From Anagrus nilaparvatae (Eukaryota; Arthropoda; Insecta; Hymenoptera; Mymaridae): a stretch of 64,000 nucleotides of DNA. Below are positions 47,208-58,103 of the stretch, one piece after another. The position numbers were made by a program, and so were the translations under genes. The notes beneath the pieces were generated by a model, which worked only from the letters and a program-made list of their open reading frames with translations, did not search any database and was not told the origin of the DNA. The DNA lies in NCBI GenBank assembly GCA_022575985.1, contig JAKSXM010000263.1:5808001-5872000 (forward strand), in the 5' to 3' direction. The stretch's first letter is position 1. Each line of letters begins with the position of its first letter.

Positions 47208-47475
47208 TTAATTATTGAGAAAATTTTGTTACGTAAGACTAATTGGGCGTTCCCCCTTTTAGTAGGGTTTATTTTTTGATTATTGAAAATTTTGTTACGT
47301 AAGACTAATTGGGCGTTCCCCTTTTTAGCAGGGTTTATATTTTAATTATTGAGAAAATTTTGTTACCTAAGACTAATTGGGCGTTCCCCCTTTTAGCAGG
47401 GTTTATACTTTGATTATTGAAAATTTTGTTACGTAAGACTAATTGGGCGTTCCCCATTTTAGCAGTGTTTATAAT
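47208..47475 (+). repeat. Four tandem copies of a 65-70-bp unit
   Basis: Each unit contains attttgttacgtaagactaa, then ttgggcgttcccc, then ttttagcagggtttat. The copies are nearly identical, so the array is recent or homogenised. Confidence 0.9.
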
Positions 47476-47873
47476 TCAATATTAAAAAATTTCATTAGCG
47501 GATCCATTTAGTATAAGAAAATATAAGATATCTGAGCATTCTAACAAGTATCGCTATAAACCAAGAGCACTCCAGTTTAAGCAATAACTTGTTATGAATA
47601 TTTTAACAACACCTTGCATGTTAAAAAAAAAAATAATAATAAATATGAGAGAAACTCAAAGTCTCCATACTGACCTGGAGTAGGTACCCAGGATCAGTAT
47701 CCGAGAGTCAATAAAAGCATAAAAGGACTTAATTTCAGTTCATTATCATTAATTTTATTCATTACATATTTCTGTATATTATTCAACAAAATTGTACAAA
47801 CCATCCTAAAAATACGTATAACATCTTGAGCTCCTGAACAGTATTTACACTGTAAAATAGTTTTTATGCGCAT

Positions 47874-48493
47874 TGTTATGTTTATCATAACGTAAAATAA
47901 ATAATAAGTATTATAAAAATAATGAATGAACATTCATAAGTAAAAATGAAGTAATCTTATAGTATTGTATTATAAGCATATTATTATTATTATTATAAAG
48001 TGTATGAACTCTATAAGACTGCTGACGAATGAATTTTAATATAAAGATATGATGTACTTACTCATGGCTTGTCTGGACGGTAGGAGACCTTGAAATGAAT
48101 AACACACAGATTTTATAAAGACTGAATTTATTAACGATTAAAGGTACACGTCGTCGCGAGATTTTATCTTGACTGACTGTCGTCTTACAATTTTTATGTT
48201 CTTATATACTAATGATTCTTTATTAGTTATTTTAAATATTCAAAATATAAATATTATTATTTGTTAATTCCTTAATTATTACTTAATTTTATGTTATAGT
48301 TTACGTAATAGTAAACTATATTTTCCTAATTTTATGTTATTATTTCTTAATCTAAAACATTTCCTATTTGATTAATAAGCTTAAATAGTATTTACATGTT
48401 TTATTTATAAATCTTATCTTAGGTAATTGTTTATTATTTATTATTAATTGTTTATAAATTATTATTAATTATTTTGTTAGTTATTGCATAACA
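47874..48493 (-). repeat. Gypsy 3' LTR (620 bp)
   Basis: TG...CA ends (TGTTATG at left, GCATAACA at right). Matches 59554-60175 apart from a 2-bp difference near 48223. Confidence 0.95.
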
Positions 48494-48504
48494 TCTCCAC
48501 CCCT
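48494..48504 (-). promoter_or_regulatory. Gypsy polypurine tract
   Basis: AGGGGTGGAGA on the element strand lies directly before the 3' LTR. Confidence 0.75.
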
Positions 48505-49033
48505 AGTTTCTAAATAAAAATGTTAGTTTTTATTTTGAATCTGGTTCGGTAACCAGATATTACTTATTCTATTCAGTATTAGTAGTTACAAATTTTTCTT
48601 ATTTGCTAATTTGACTTATTATATGATTTTTACATTTATTAGAGTGCATTGACTTGCAGGTTTATCTTACGTTGCAAATTACAGTGTTGTCACTTTACAA
48701 AATTTTATTTTATGTATTGTTAGTAACTTATATATTTATATTTTCTTAAAAGATAATGTTAGCGAAAATTTTATTTATATTTTTTTTTTATAACAATTTT
48801 TTTATAATAATAATTTTTTATAAAAACTTTTTATTAATAACTATTTACAAAAATTTTATTATTTTGTTGTATTAATTCAAATTGTGTAAGGTTCCCTTAC
48901 TTAGGTACTCCTCCCCGCTTAAGCTTTGGGAGTTTTATAATAAATTATTTTAAAACTGACAAAAGGTTTGATTTCGGAAAATCAAGTTAGGAGAATTGAA
49001 AAATAAAATTGATATGTTGAAATAATAATGTGA

Positions 49034-49843
49034 TTAGTGTTTATTATAAAATTTAAAGTTTTTGTCGAAGGAATGATATGATTTGGGTTCAATGTAAGGG
49101 GCTTCGGTAGGTACTGGAGGGGGGTTGAAGACTGGATTGTTATGATTGTTTTGTTCCATGTTAATTTTTACTTCGTCGTTTTTAGTTTGATATTCTATGA
49201 TAGGATTTGTGTTGACTTTTGAATGATTATTTTTATTTTCGTAATTTGAAAGTTGTATTAGAAAATTTGTGACAGATGTAAAAATTGCTCCTAATAAGTA
49301 AAATGAGAATCCATATATTCGATGTAATTGGAAAAAATTTAGAATTGCTGATAAAACTGATTTGATTACGTAGAATATGGAAAGTATTCCTAATATTCCG
49401 GCTGATGTGAGGCTGAAGTCCCAAAAATCTTTTTTTACTGTGTCGAAAAAGTGATCCAGAATTGTGTATATGGAGTTTTGTGTTAATAGATTTTTGTATA
49501 AGTCTTGATGTATTGAGGTTTCGCCATTCAATGATCTCGCTATGCTGTTTAAAAGCGATTCTCGTTCCATTGGGAACAAAATACTTTTTTGTAGGTTTTC
49601 TAATTCTGTTTCGGAATAAATTCCGCTTGTTGCCAGGTTCTTTATCGGCTCATATTTCCAAGAAATCTTGGTGTCTGGCTTCAAAATAACTGGCTCTTGT
49701 GCTGGTAAAGGGTTTGGTAAAAATTTTAGCCAAACGTCATTGATTTTAAAAATTGGTGGTAAAATCGTTGAACAGCTTACCTCCGTTGGTTGGTTAATTA
49801 AAATTCTTGTTATTGAGGTTAAATAACATTTAATTGGGGTTAA
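49034..49843 (-). pseudogene. env C-terminal piece with membrane segments
   Basis: Open from 49843 to the stop at 49034, in a different frame from the N-terminal piece. It contains YEPIKNLATSGIYSETEL and LLNSIARSLNGE, words typical of the C-terminal ectodomain of the glycoprotein family shared by chuviruses and several insect LTR elements. Two hydrophobic stretches follow (around SAGILGILSIFYVIKS and FSFYLLGAIFTSV), then a cytoplasmic tail rich in N and P. The product would be the membrane-anchored half of an entry glycoprotein. The break from the N-terminal piece is described under that entry. Family assignment is from memory of motifs only. Confidence 0.65.
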
Positions 49844-49856
49844 TTAACATTAAAAT

Positions 49857-51098
49857 TTAGAAAGTATTATTATTTTTTAAAACTGGTAATTCGTTATAAC
49901 AACGTTCAGTTTGAACCATTTGTACCCTGACCGGTGTACAACGTATTATGTAAACCACTTCTGCGACTACTTTTGCGTAATGGCCAATTCCAAATTTTGA
50001 GTATGCAAAGTGATCTGGGGATAATGTGGCTAGGATTTGGTTATTTTGGAGTATGGATTTTTCTAATTCACATTCTTTTCTCAACATATGTAAATATAAT
50101 TTATCTGCTTGTAAATTTATATGGTGTTCTGTAAAAACAAATTTTTGATTTACGTATGTAAAAAGATCTAAATCTTGTACGCCCGTATTTCCGATAGGGA
50201 TGTGTTGCAGAATTTGGTTTAATACAACTTTTTTATTATCTAAGATTAGTATACGTGGGTGGAGTGTTCTTAACGCTGGTATTTGACAAATAGAAGTTTC
50301 TTCTATTATTTTAAAAGCAAAGGTTGTATGTTGCGAGTTCAATATATATGTTGTAATATTATTTTTAATATCCGTAAAATCAGTTACTTTTTCGGCAAAT
50401 CCGTAATATAAAATAGTATAATGGTCTGAGATACAGCCTTTACCTTCTAAATTGTTCCAGAAAGTATGGCCATATTGTATATCCATACAATGATATTTAT
50501 TGAACTCACAAGACACACCTGAATTTAAACGTACAATGTTAGAATGTAAGTCTAATGATGCATACTGCTGTGATAATGTTATTTTTATATGGCCTTGGAC
50601 AAAAACGTGTGAAAATGTCCCGAATTCATCGCTATAAAATCCACCTGTACATTCATTATTTTCTGCTGAACCGGAAAATACGATTGGTACTGTTTTTGTT
50701 TCGTTTATATTTAAATTAGTAATTACATGACTATTGTCATATTTATAAATTCTCGTTTCGTGGATATTTTTACACGTTTCTGAACTGACCTCTATGATGA
50801 AAGTTTCTTCTGCTCTTTCTATGGGTTTCACATAGTTGAAGTACCCGTTGCATGATTGGACTACTCGATGAATTTCTATTAAGCATTGGTAAACTTTGAG
50901 TTTTTCGTATTCTTTGAGTTGTAGCAGCGCTATATATTCTTTAGTCGTTTCGACTTTTGGTTTTTGTATATTACAGCTAGGTATATTTGTTAAAGAAATT
51001 GTAGTTACGTTGTTAGTAGCGCTGCTGCAGTCAAATCCTATTAGAAACTCAGAGTTTATGATTCTAAAACATAAAATGATGAGCACATATTTCTGCAT
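49857..51098 (-). pseudogene. env N-terminal piece (glycoprotein ectodomain)
   Basis: ATG at 51098; 413 codons. A signal-peptide-like start (MQKYVLIILCFRIINSEFL) is followed by a Cys-rich ectodomain with several N-glycosylation motifs. Its last part, VVAEVVYIIRCTPVRV and CYNELPV, resembles glycoproteins of chuviruses and the env of some insect LTR retrotransposons rather than the baculovirus-F type env of classical errantiviruses. It stops at 49857-49859. The following sequence continues the family's pattern in another frame from 49843 on, so env seems split by a frame change near 49850. Sequencing error is possible. Confidence 0.7.
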
Positions 51099-51267
51099 AA
51101 TGGTATCTAAACAAATTAATAATATATTAGTAATTAGGATATATCTAAATATAAGCTAAAAGAGGAAAAAAAATTAAAGTAACTTAGTTTTTATGACAAT
51201 GAGTCATATATATTTTATATTTTATTTTATGTACAAGAAAAGAGAGTACTTTGTAGAGAATTCATAT

Positions 51268-54200
51268 TTAGAGTTTAGCTTTTACTGTTGGTCTTTTTAA
51301 CCTTCTAACATGTACTATTTGGGTCGAGTTAGTTCCAACTTTTTGAATTTTTACGTTATAATCGGAAAATTTTTGTACAATTACAAATGGTCCTGTGTAA
51401 GGATCGTCTGGTTTTGACAATTCGCCTCCTTTTGCTAAGAAAACTATATCTCCGATTTCAAATTCAGTGATATTTACATTTTTATCGTAATATTGTTTTG
51501 ATGTTAATTTTGCGTTATATAAGTTTTGATTTGCGATTTGTCGTATGCCTAGCAGTCGCGAGACTAAATCTATTAAGTAATTTTTATAAGTTGGTAATTT
51601 TTCAGATTCTTTTATTTTAGCTTCTGAAGGCATGCGAGCTAGTAAACCAAATACGATTTCGTGTGGACAGTAACCTGTTGAGCTATGTACCGTATTATTA
51701 TAGCAAAAGCTGGCTAAATTTATATACATGTGCCAATCTTTGTATTTGTTTGTGTAGTTTCTAAGATATTCAGTAATTACATGATTTGAGCGTTCTACCA
51801 TTCTGTTTGAGGTTGGTGAATAGCTAGTAGTCGTAATTTGTTTTATTTTGAATCTTTTAGCTACTGCTTTCATTAAGTTACTTATAAATTGAGAACCTCT
51901 GTCTGAAAGCAGTATTTTAGGAGATCCAAAATAACATATAAAATTGTTAATAAATGCCGTTGCTACCGTGGGTGTATCGACATTTTTGAGGGGAACGGCT
52001 ACTAAAAATTTAGATAATTGGCATTGTATCATTAATATGTACTTGTAGCCATCAGCTGATACATTTCCTATAGGACCCATAATATCAATTGATATTCTTT
52101 CAAATACCGCCCCCGGGCATTGGGTTATTTTCATCGGTAATTTAACTCTGCGGCGTGAAATTTTCCGTAGTTGGCAATTTAAACATAGGCTAATTTTTGT
52201 TTGCACGTATTCTTTTAAATTTTCCCAGTAATAGGACTGGCGAATTTTTTGAATAGTGGCTTTTTGACCTCTATGTCCTGCCGTAGGTAATTCATGAAAT
52301 TCTTTGAAAATAGCTTCTCTGTCGTTTTCTTGTACATAAATTAAAGATTGCTTACAAACTATTATTTTAAACTTATTTTCAGCAATTTTATGTATCAACT
52401 TTAGTATGTCTGAAAAAGATACGTTGGCTACAAATATGCTTTCAGCAACACTTAAATTATTTTTATTATTAAAATTGTTAAGATATTCTATCACTTGTAA
52501 AATTAATTTTTCTATATTATTTAAAACTAACTTAATTGATTCTTTAGGGTTAATGCATAAGCCGAAATATATTTTATTTCTATGTTTCTGAATATTTAAA
52601 GTATTAATTTTGTTTTTAGAAAAACATTGTATTTTTCCTGCTTTTATTAAATTAATCGCACCTTTACACAAAGCTTTTCCGTTTTCGTCTATAAAATAAA
52701 TTATGTTATCTTTTCTAAATTGCAATAAATCTTTTAAGTATACTAAATTGCTTAAATTTAAATTATTGTTATATTGTAAATTAATATTGTCATTATTGAC
52801 TATGTTATCGTTATCGTTATCTGACATTTCGGATGATTCATCACTACTAAAATCAGATTCTGTTAATAATGCATTTTTTGTATCTTGAATATTTTTGCTT
52901 GTCCCTTTAGGAGGCCTGCCTCTTTTATTTTTAGGCAAAGACCGTTTGTCTATTATTTTTCGTTTTTTACAATTTCTCTGTTTTTGAATTCTTTTTTGTG
53001 TAGTAGTATTGCTATTATTTTGTTTATTTTCGGAATTTTTATTAGTAATGTTTGAGTTTTCTTGTTTATGTTTTTGTGCACGAGTTAAGACATTAGATTC
53101 TTGTGGCATTTCTATTTGCCTACTTAGGCAATCCGCCACTACATTAGATTTACCTTTAAGGTATATTATTGTATAATCTAAGTCGGAAAGTTCATGTCGC
53201 CATTTTAAAACTCGTTTATTTTTTTCTGATTTTTCGCAAAAAGATAATGGTCTATGGTCACAATAAACTGTAAAATGTTTATATAAATATCCTCTTAGGT
53301 GGTCAATCGACCAGTAAATAGAAAAGTATTCTCGTTCATAAGTCGAGTATTTCCGTTGATTGGTCGTTAAAGTTCGTGAAATGTAGCTTACGGGGTTTTC
53401 TTTACCCTTGGGTCCTTGACATAGGCAACAACCTATGCCATATCCACTACTGTCTGTGTAAAGTGTAAATTCTTTTTCTAGGTCTGGAAATATCAAAACT
53501 GGTGCTGTACATAATTTTTCTTTTAATAAATCGAAAGCTCTTTGAGTTTCTTCAGTCCATTTAAATGGTGTGTCCTTTTTTAATAAATTAGTCAAGGGAC
53601 GAGCTATATTTGCATAGTTTTTAATAAATTTTCTATAGTAGTTTGTCATTCCATTAAAAATTCTGACTTGTTTTAAAGTTTTTGGCGAGGGCATTTTCAT
53701 AATTGCTTCGACCTTTTTTGGGTCGGTCTGTATACCTTTTTCCGAAATTTTGAATCCTAAATAGATTAGTTCTCGTTTTAAGAATGTACATTTATTTATT
53801 TGTATTTTTAGGTTAGCTTCCCTTAATTTTTGGATTACTCGTTCTAAAGCTATGAAATGTGTTTTTAAATCAGTAGAAAATATAAGAATATCATCGATAT
53901 ATACTCGTACGTTTGGAATATTTTTTAGAACACTTGCTATAAGGCGGACAAATTCCTTGGGGCAGCTCCTTAAGCCAAAAGGAGCCCTTTTGTGCTGAAA
54001 ATGTCCAGAATGCGTTGAGAATGCTAATTTTTCACGGTCTTCAGGAGCTATCAGAAGTTGGGAGAACCCGGAATAAAGATCTAATGATGTAAAGTAAATT
54101 GCGTCTTTCAGGTCGTCTAGAATTTCTTGTACTCTTGGAATTGGGAATTCTGGTTCAATAATTTCTTTGTTTAATTTTCTGAAGTCTGAAATTAGGCGAT

Positions 54201-54471
54201 ATGTAACGTTGCCTTTATTATCTGGTTTTTTTGGAATCAAAAATAATGGAGCGTTATATGGTGAGTTTGAAGGTTCAATTAAGTCTTGTTCTAGTAATTC
54301 ATTTATTTGACGATCTATCTCGGCTCTTTGTCCATAAGGTATAAAATATTGTTTGACATAGACAGGGTCTGAGGTTTTAGTTCGAATTTTTACATTAATA
54401 TTATTTGCATGGCTTAATTTTTCTTCTTTTAATTGAAAAACGTCATGGTTTTCTTCAATAAGATTTTTCAT
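51268..54471 (-). CDS. Gypsy pol: RT, RNase H, integrase (1,067 codons)
   Basis: ATG at 54471 overlaps the protease-ORF stop as ATGA. RT has YRLISDFRKLN, FTSLDLYSGFSQ and the active site VYIDDILIF (about residues 188-196). RNase H shows TLYTDSSGYG, STYEREYFS and YCDHRPLSF. A spacer of about 240 residues follows, with a basic stretch and an AT-hook type KRGRPPKGT (about 512-520) next to an acidic Ser/Asp/Asn tract. Integrase has the HHCC site (GHRGQKATI...CLNCQLRK) and catalytic acids in SIDIMGP, LSDRGSQF and RMVERSNH. It copies and inserts the provirus. No internal stop. Confidence 0.94.
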   Translation of the reverse strand: MKNLIEENHDVFQLKEEKLSHANNINVKIRTKTSDPVYVKQYFIPYGQRAEIDRQINELLEQDLIEPSNSPYNAPLFLIPKKPDNKGNVTYRLISDFRKLNKEIIEPEFPIPRVQEILDDLKDAIYFTSLDLYSGFSQLLIAPEDREKLAFSTHSGHFQHKRAPFGLRSCPKEFVRLIASVLKNIPNVRVYIDDILIFSTDLKTHFIALERVIQKLREANLKIQINKCTFLKRELIYLGFKISEKGIQTDPKKVEAIMKMPSPKTLKQVRIFNGMTNYYRKFIKNYANIARPLTNLLKKDTPFKWTEETQRAFDLLKEKLCTAPVLIFPDLEKEFTLYTDSSGYGIGCCLCQGPKGKENPVSYISRTLTTNQRKYSTYEREYFSIYWSIDHLRGYLYKHFTVYCDHRPLSFCEKSEKNKRVLKWRHELSDLDYTIIYLKGKSNVVADCLSRQIEMPQESNVLTRAQKHKQENSNITNKNSENKQNNSNTTTQKRIQKQRNCKKRKIIDKRSLPKNKRGRPPKGTSKNIQDTKNALLTESDFSSDESSEMSDNDNDNIVNNDNINLQYNNNLNLSNLVYLKDLLQFRKDNIIYFIDENGKALCKGAINLIKAGKIQCFSKNKINTLNIQKHRNKIYFGLCINPKESIKLVLNNIEKLILQVIEYLNNFNNKNNLSVAESIFVANVSFSDILKLIHKIAENKFKIIVCKQSLIYVQENDREAIFKEFHELPTAGHRGQKATIQKIRQSYYWENLKEYVQTKISLCLNCQLRKISRRRVKLPMKITQCPGAVFERISIDIMGPIGNVSADGYKYILMIQCQLSKFLVAVPLKNVDTPTVATAFINNFICYFGSPKILLSDRGSQFISNLMKAVAKRFKIKQITTTSYSPTSNRMVERSNHVITEYLRNYTNKYKDWHMYINLASFCYNNTVHSSTGYCPHEIVFGLLARMPSEAKIKESEKLPTYKNYLIDLVSRLLGIRQIANQNLYNAKLTSKQYYDKNVNITEFEIGDIVFLAKGGELSKPDDPYTGPFVIVQKFSDYNVKIQKVGTNSTQIVHVRRLKRPTVKAKL

Positions 54472-55976
54472 AGTTTCGTATTCGGGAGTATTCTTGTAAT
54501 TCTTTTGTTTTTCTGTTCAATGTGGTCTAGGTAAGTTAAAGGGAAGGCTTCTTGGCTCATTATTGTTTGTATATATTCGGGGGAGTGATTTTCTGGTTCA
54601 TTTTCTTTTAAGTAACTTAAAAATTGCTCGTATTTTTCTTCAGAAAAATTATAATTTATAAAATCAGAAAAATTTAGTTTTTTATTTTTAATTTCGTAAT
54701 TATTAATTTCATTGTTTATGTTTATATTAATATCATTATTTGTAAATGTGGATTCATCAAATATTTCGATAGGTTTTTGTTTTAAGTTTATGTTATATAT
54801 TTTGGCAATATTTTTAATTATTGTATCATTATTTAATAATTCTTTATTATTTTGTAATGTGTATGTATTACAAAATGTATTAATATCGTACGATGTATTA
54901 AGAATATTTGTATCATCATTATTTAATAAATCTGTATTATTTTGTAATGTGTTTGTATTACAAAATGTATTTGTATCGTACGATGTATTGAGAATATCTG
55001 CATTATTTTGTAATGTATATGTATTACAAAATGTATTGCTTTGAATTATATCATTTATTAAAATATTATTTATTTCATCAAAATTGTCATTTTTTATTGC
55101 ATAATTTAATGTATTTGTTTTTAAGATATCTTGTTCATCATTTTTAATATTATTTAACATATTATGTAATTCTTTTTCATAATTTAAAGTAGCTACTTCA
55201 TCAGTATGGCAGAATGTGCTTGCATCAGCATTTTGGATGGTATTGCTAGCTTTTTGCTGAGTAGTGCATTCTGAAATACTTGAAATTTTGTTTATGTTAG
55301 TATCAAAGGAATTTATGTCATTTTCCTTGACCTTAGAATAATTAATTTTTCGGGATTTATTTTTCTTAAAACTAGGGCTTCTTGATAGAGAAATGTTTGC
55401 ATCTACTAGTTCTACATCAGTTTTAACTACTTCTGCGGTTGGCCAAACTGCAGCTTTAATTTCTATTGATGTAGAATTTCCAATGCTGGCATTTTTTACG
55501 TGCACATTTCCCTGTATATTTGAAATATTTGATGAATTTGAATCTAAAATTTCTTGTTCTATATCATTTTTATAAAAGAAGGGCATTTCTTTGTTTTTCA
55601 TAGTTATAGTTTTCTTTTCATAATCAATTTTTACTTTGTTTTCGTCCAGAAAATCACTTCCTAAAATTCCGTGTACTGATTTTACAGCGAAGTCGTTTTG
55701 TACAATGTGAAATTTACATGGTAATTCTAATAGGGAGATATTATAAGTTCCAATGGTCGTTATAGTTTTGTCTGAAATTCCTGTGATTATTACTATTTCA
55801 TTTTTATTTATATATGGTATATTTAATGTAGGGATGCAAGATTCATGTATCACAGACAGACTGGCGCCCGTATCTAAAAGTAAGTATCTTAAATTGCCCT
55901 TTTGGTCCGAAAATTTTAAAACAGGAATTTTGTTAATTGAGTTAAATGTTAGAATATTGTAGGTTCTTATTGAGTC
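54468..55976 (-). CDS. Gypsy protease ORF with long Asn-rich repeat tail
   Basis: This frame is -1 relative to gag and overlaps its end, as expected for ribosomal frameshifting; I could not name the slippery site. The aspartic protease has YLLLDTGASLS (DTGAS coded at 55860-55874) and the C-terminal GILGSDFL. After the protease come about 330 residues without a known domain, rich in N, I and D. They carry two to three imperfect copies of a segment with NTFCNTYTLQNN. The ORF ends TGA inside ATGA, overlapping the pol start, so pol may be made by reinitiation or a second -1 shift. The first GTG is at 55853, but the frame opens earlier. Confidence 0.82.
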   Translation of the reverse strand, partial: DSIRTYNILTFNSINKIPVLKFSDQKGNLRYLLLDTGASLSVIHESCIPTLNIPYINKNEIVIITGISDKTITTIGTYNISLLELPCKFHIVQNDFAVKSVHGILGSDFLDENKVKIDYEKKTITMKNKEMPFFYKNDIEQEILDSNSSNISNIQGNVHVKNASIGNSTSIEIKAAVWPTAEVVKTDVELVDANISLSRSPSFKKNKSRKINYSKVKENDINSFDTNINKISSISECTTQQKASNTIQNADASTFCHTDEVATLNYEKELHNMLNNIKNDEQDILKTNTLNYAIKNDNFDEINNILINDIIQSNTFCNTYTLQNNADILNTSYDTNTFCNTNTLQNNTDLLNNDDTNILNTSYDINTFCNTYTLQNNKELLNNDTIIKNIAKIYNINLKQKPIEIFDESTFTNNDINININNEINNYEIKNKKLNFSDFINYNFSEEKYEQFLSYLKENEPENHSPEYIQTIMSQEAFPLTYLDHIEQKNKRITRILPNTKL

Positions 55977-57865
55977 AGGTTGAGATTGATTGGTAATGCT
56001 TGTTGTTGCTGTCCTTGAGTCGAAAATTGATGTGGGGTTTGTACCTGACCAGACCCCTGTAACCCCATAAGGGCTGGTAAACGGTTTCCCTGAATTTGCG
56101 AAAGTTGAAATTGGGCACAGTTATTTACGCTGTGATATGGGTTGCCGCAATATGTGCAGCCTCTTTGATAATTTTGATTATTGTTTCTTGGTCTATACCC
56201 GTTATTTCTACTTTGATAGTTATTTTGATTGTTATTTTGGTTATTATAATTTTGACGATTATTATTATTATTATATGAGCGGTTTTGGTTATAGTTTTGA
56301 TTATTATTATTTCTATTATTATTATTGTTGTTGTTGTTATAACGTCTATTTTGGGTATATCTTGAATTATTGTTTTGATTATTGGACTGAAAATTTCTTT
56401 GGTTATTTTGATTTGAATTATTTTTAAAATTTCCTTTATTGCATTCGCTAGTATTATGTGTAACACTATTAGGGTGATTTTGGCAAAATTTTTGACTATT
56501 TTCTGAGTTTACTTGTTTTTGGCTATTTTTATCTTGGAAAAATAGGACTGTTTTTTCTATTGTTGAACATAGAGTTTCTACTTGTTGCTGTAAATTATTA
56601 ACTTTTTCTTGAATTGTTTTTGGGCAATTTTCTAATTTGTGGTCGGTAGAAAAACATTTTTCGCATTTTTCTAGATTAATCGTGTTAATTAGTTCAGTTT
56701 TAGTTTCGTTTTTAAGTATAGGTTGGACTTCATGTCTCATTTCTTTGTATTTTTCTAGATAATCTTCAATTGTTGCTGCTTTTTTAGCGATTTCACCTAT
56801 TGTAAGTAATTCTGTTTCTAAGCCTAATCTACATTCTATTTCCGGTAGAAGACCTCTTTTAAATCTATTTTTCGCTATTTGGGTAATTTGTGCATTAAAT
56901 GTTTCTATTAAAACGGCGGCGTTGGGGGCATTTCCTATATTTGCCTCGTAGGCTTTCTTTGTTTTACTAAGTAATTCTTCTAATCTTAGTTGGTAACTTA
57001 AGACAGTTTCGCCTTTAAATTGATATATATTTCCAATTTTATTTGACAAATCGAGATAGTCTATATTTTTACTGAATAATCTTTCGAAGTGATGTGTAAA
57101 TTCAGAAATGGACTCAAAATTTATACCTAAAATTGTATCATAAGCACTTCCGGTAATTTTATAATGTAATAATCTTAGGAGCATTGGCCATGATTCTCGT
57201 GGGGTTGTATTTTTGGCCCTTTCTATTTGCTTAAGCCAAGTGAATACGTCAGGAGTCTGTCCATCGAAATTGTGAATACTGTCTAATGCTATTTTTAATT
57301 CAAAGTTTGTGGTTTGTTGTGCCATATTTGTATTTGGTTTATTAAAGTTGTTAATATTGTATTCTATTAAACTGTTTAAATTGGCTAGATTTTGTTCTGC
57401 CAGGTTGTAAAGATCTTGTCTTACTTGTATTTCTCTGGTATTTAATAGTTCGCTTCCGAAAGTGGGTTCACTGTTTGAACTTTTTTGTGGTAGTATAGGT
57501 GTTGTATTGTCTAAAATTGGGCTGTCTATAATTGAAGTTTTATTTGTTGGGGAAGAAGTTGTAAAATTGCTATTATTTTCGAAAATATTTGGATTTTGTT
57601 CTTGTAATTCAATATTATTTGAGAATGTATTATTTATTGGTAGGGATATTTGAGATTTGTCAATTTTTGAAGTTTCAGATTTTTCAGTTATTGTTGTATT
57701 TTTATTTTTTGAGGTTAAAAGTCCTTTAACAAAATCTTTTGTTGATTGGATACTTTTGTTTAATTTAGAACCAGAAGGTTGGGTATTATCTGTTAAATTT
57801 TGATTTATGGCTAATTGTTGAGATTTTGATCTAGTTATAGGACCTTGTGAATTGGGTTTCGACAT
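55967..57865 (-). CDS. Gypsy gag (632 codons)
   Basis: ATG at 57865 (MSKPNSQGPITRSKS). The capsid-like middle contains FDGQTPDVFTWLKQIERA and ESWPMLLRLLHYKI. Two Cys/His knuckles follow: CEKCFSTDHKLENC (about residue 399) and CTYCGNPYHSVNNC (about 571), separated by a long Asn/Arg-rich low-complexity stretch. The protein packages the genomic RNA. Stop TAA at 55967-55969; the protease frame overlaps the last codons. It is longer than most insect gypsy gags because of the N-terminal Ser/Asn-rich region and the N-rich stretch. Confidence 0.9.
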   Translation of the reverse strand: MSKPNSQGPITRSKSQQLAINQNLTDNTQPSGSKLNKSIQSTKDFVKGLLTSKNKNTTITEKSETSKIDKSQISLPINNTFSNNIELQEQNPNIFENNSNFTTSSPTNKTSIIDSPILDNTTPILPQKSSNSEPTFGSELLNTREIQVRQDLYNLAEQNLANLNSLIEYNINNFNKPNTNMAQQTTNFELKIALDSIHNFDGQTPDVFTWLKQIERAKNTTPRESWPMLLRLLHYKITGSAYDTILGINFESISEFTHHFERLFSKNIDYLDLSNKIGNIYQFKGETVLSYQLRLEELLSKTKKAYEANIGNAPNAAVLIETFNAQITQIAKNRFKRGLLPEIECRLGLETELLTIGEIAKKAATIEDYLEKYKEMRHEVQPILKNETKTELINTINLEKCEKCFSTDHKLENCPKTIQEKVNNLQQQVETLCSTIEKTVLFFQDKNSQKQVNSENSQKFCQNHPNSVTHNTSECNKGNFKNNSNQNNQRNFQSNNQNNNSRYTQNRRYNNNNNNNNRNNNNQNYNQNRSYNNNNNRQNYNNQNNNQNNYQSRNNGYRPRNNNQNYQRGCTYCGNPYHSVNNCAQFQLSQIQGNRLPALMGLQGSGQVQTPHQFSTQGQQQQALPINLNLTQ

Positions 57866-58103
57866 AACAATTTCATTTTAAAAATAATAGTAAAATAGTA
57901 AAAGAAAATTATAAAATTATTTTTGTATATAAGAATATGTATATTAAATATATGTGTATAATAAATGCATTAAAAAGAAAAATGTCATCAAAAAAAATTG
58001 ATGCGTGGGGTAGCCTACTTAATTTTGTATAAATTGACCGCGAAAAAAAAATTAATTATCAGTTGTCTTATTAAAAGTTTTATTAAGAGACAAAAAAAAG
58101 AAA

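Noticed and set aside
47208..47475. CRISPR-like array
   Set aside because: The copies are contiguous tandem units without spacers, in a eukaryotic genome.
55853..55853. Apparent start of the protease ORF at 55853
   Set aside because: It is a GTG, and the protease active site DTGAS lies upstream of it; the frame is entered from gag.
56096..56466. Three ORFs overlapping gag in other frames
   Set aside because: Shadows of the Asn-rich gag stretch (AAT repeats read as Ile or Tyr).
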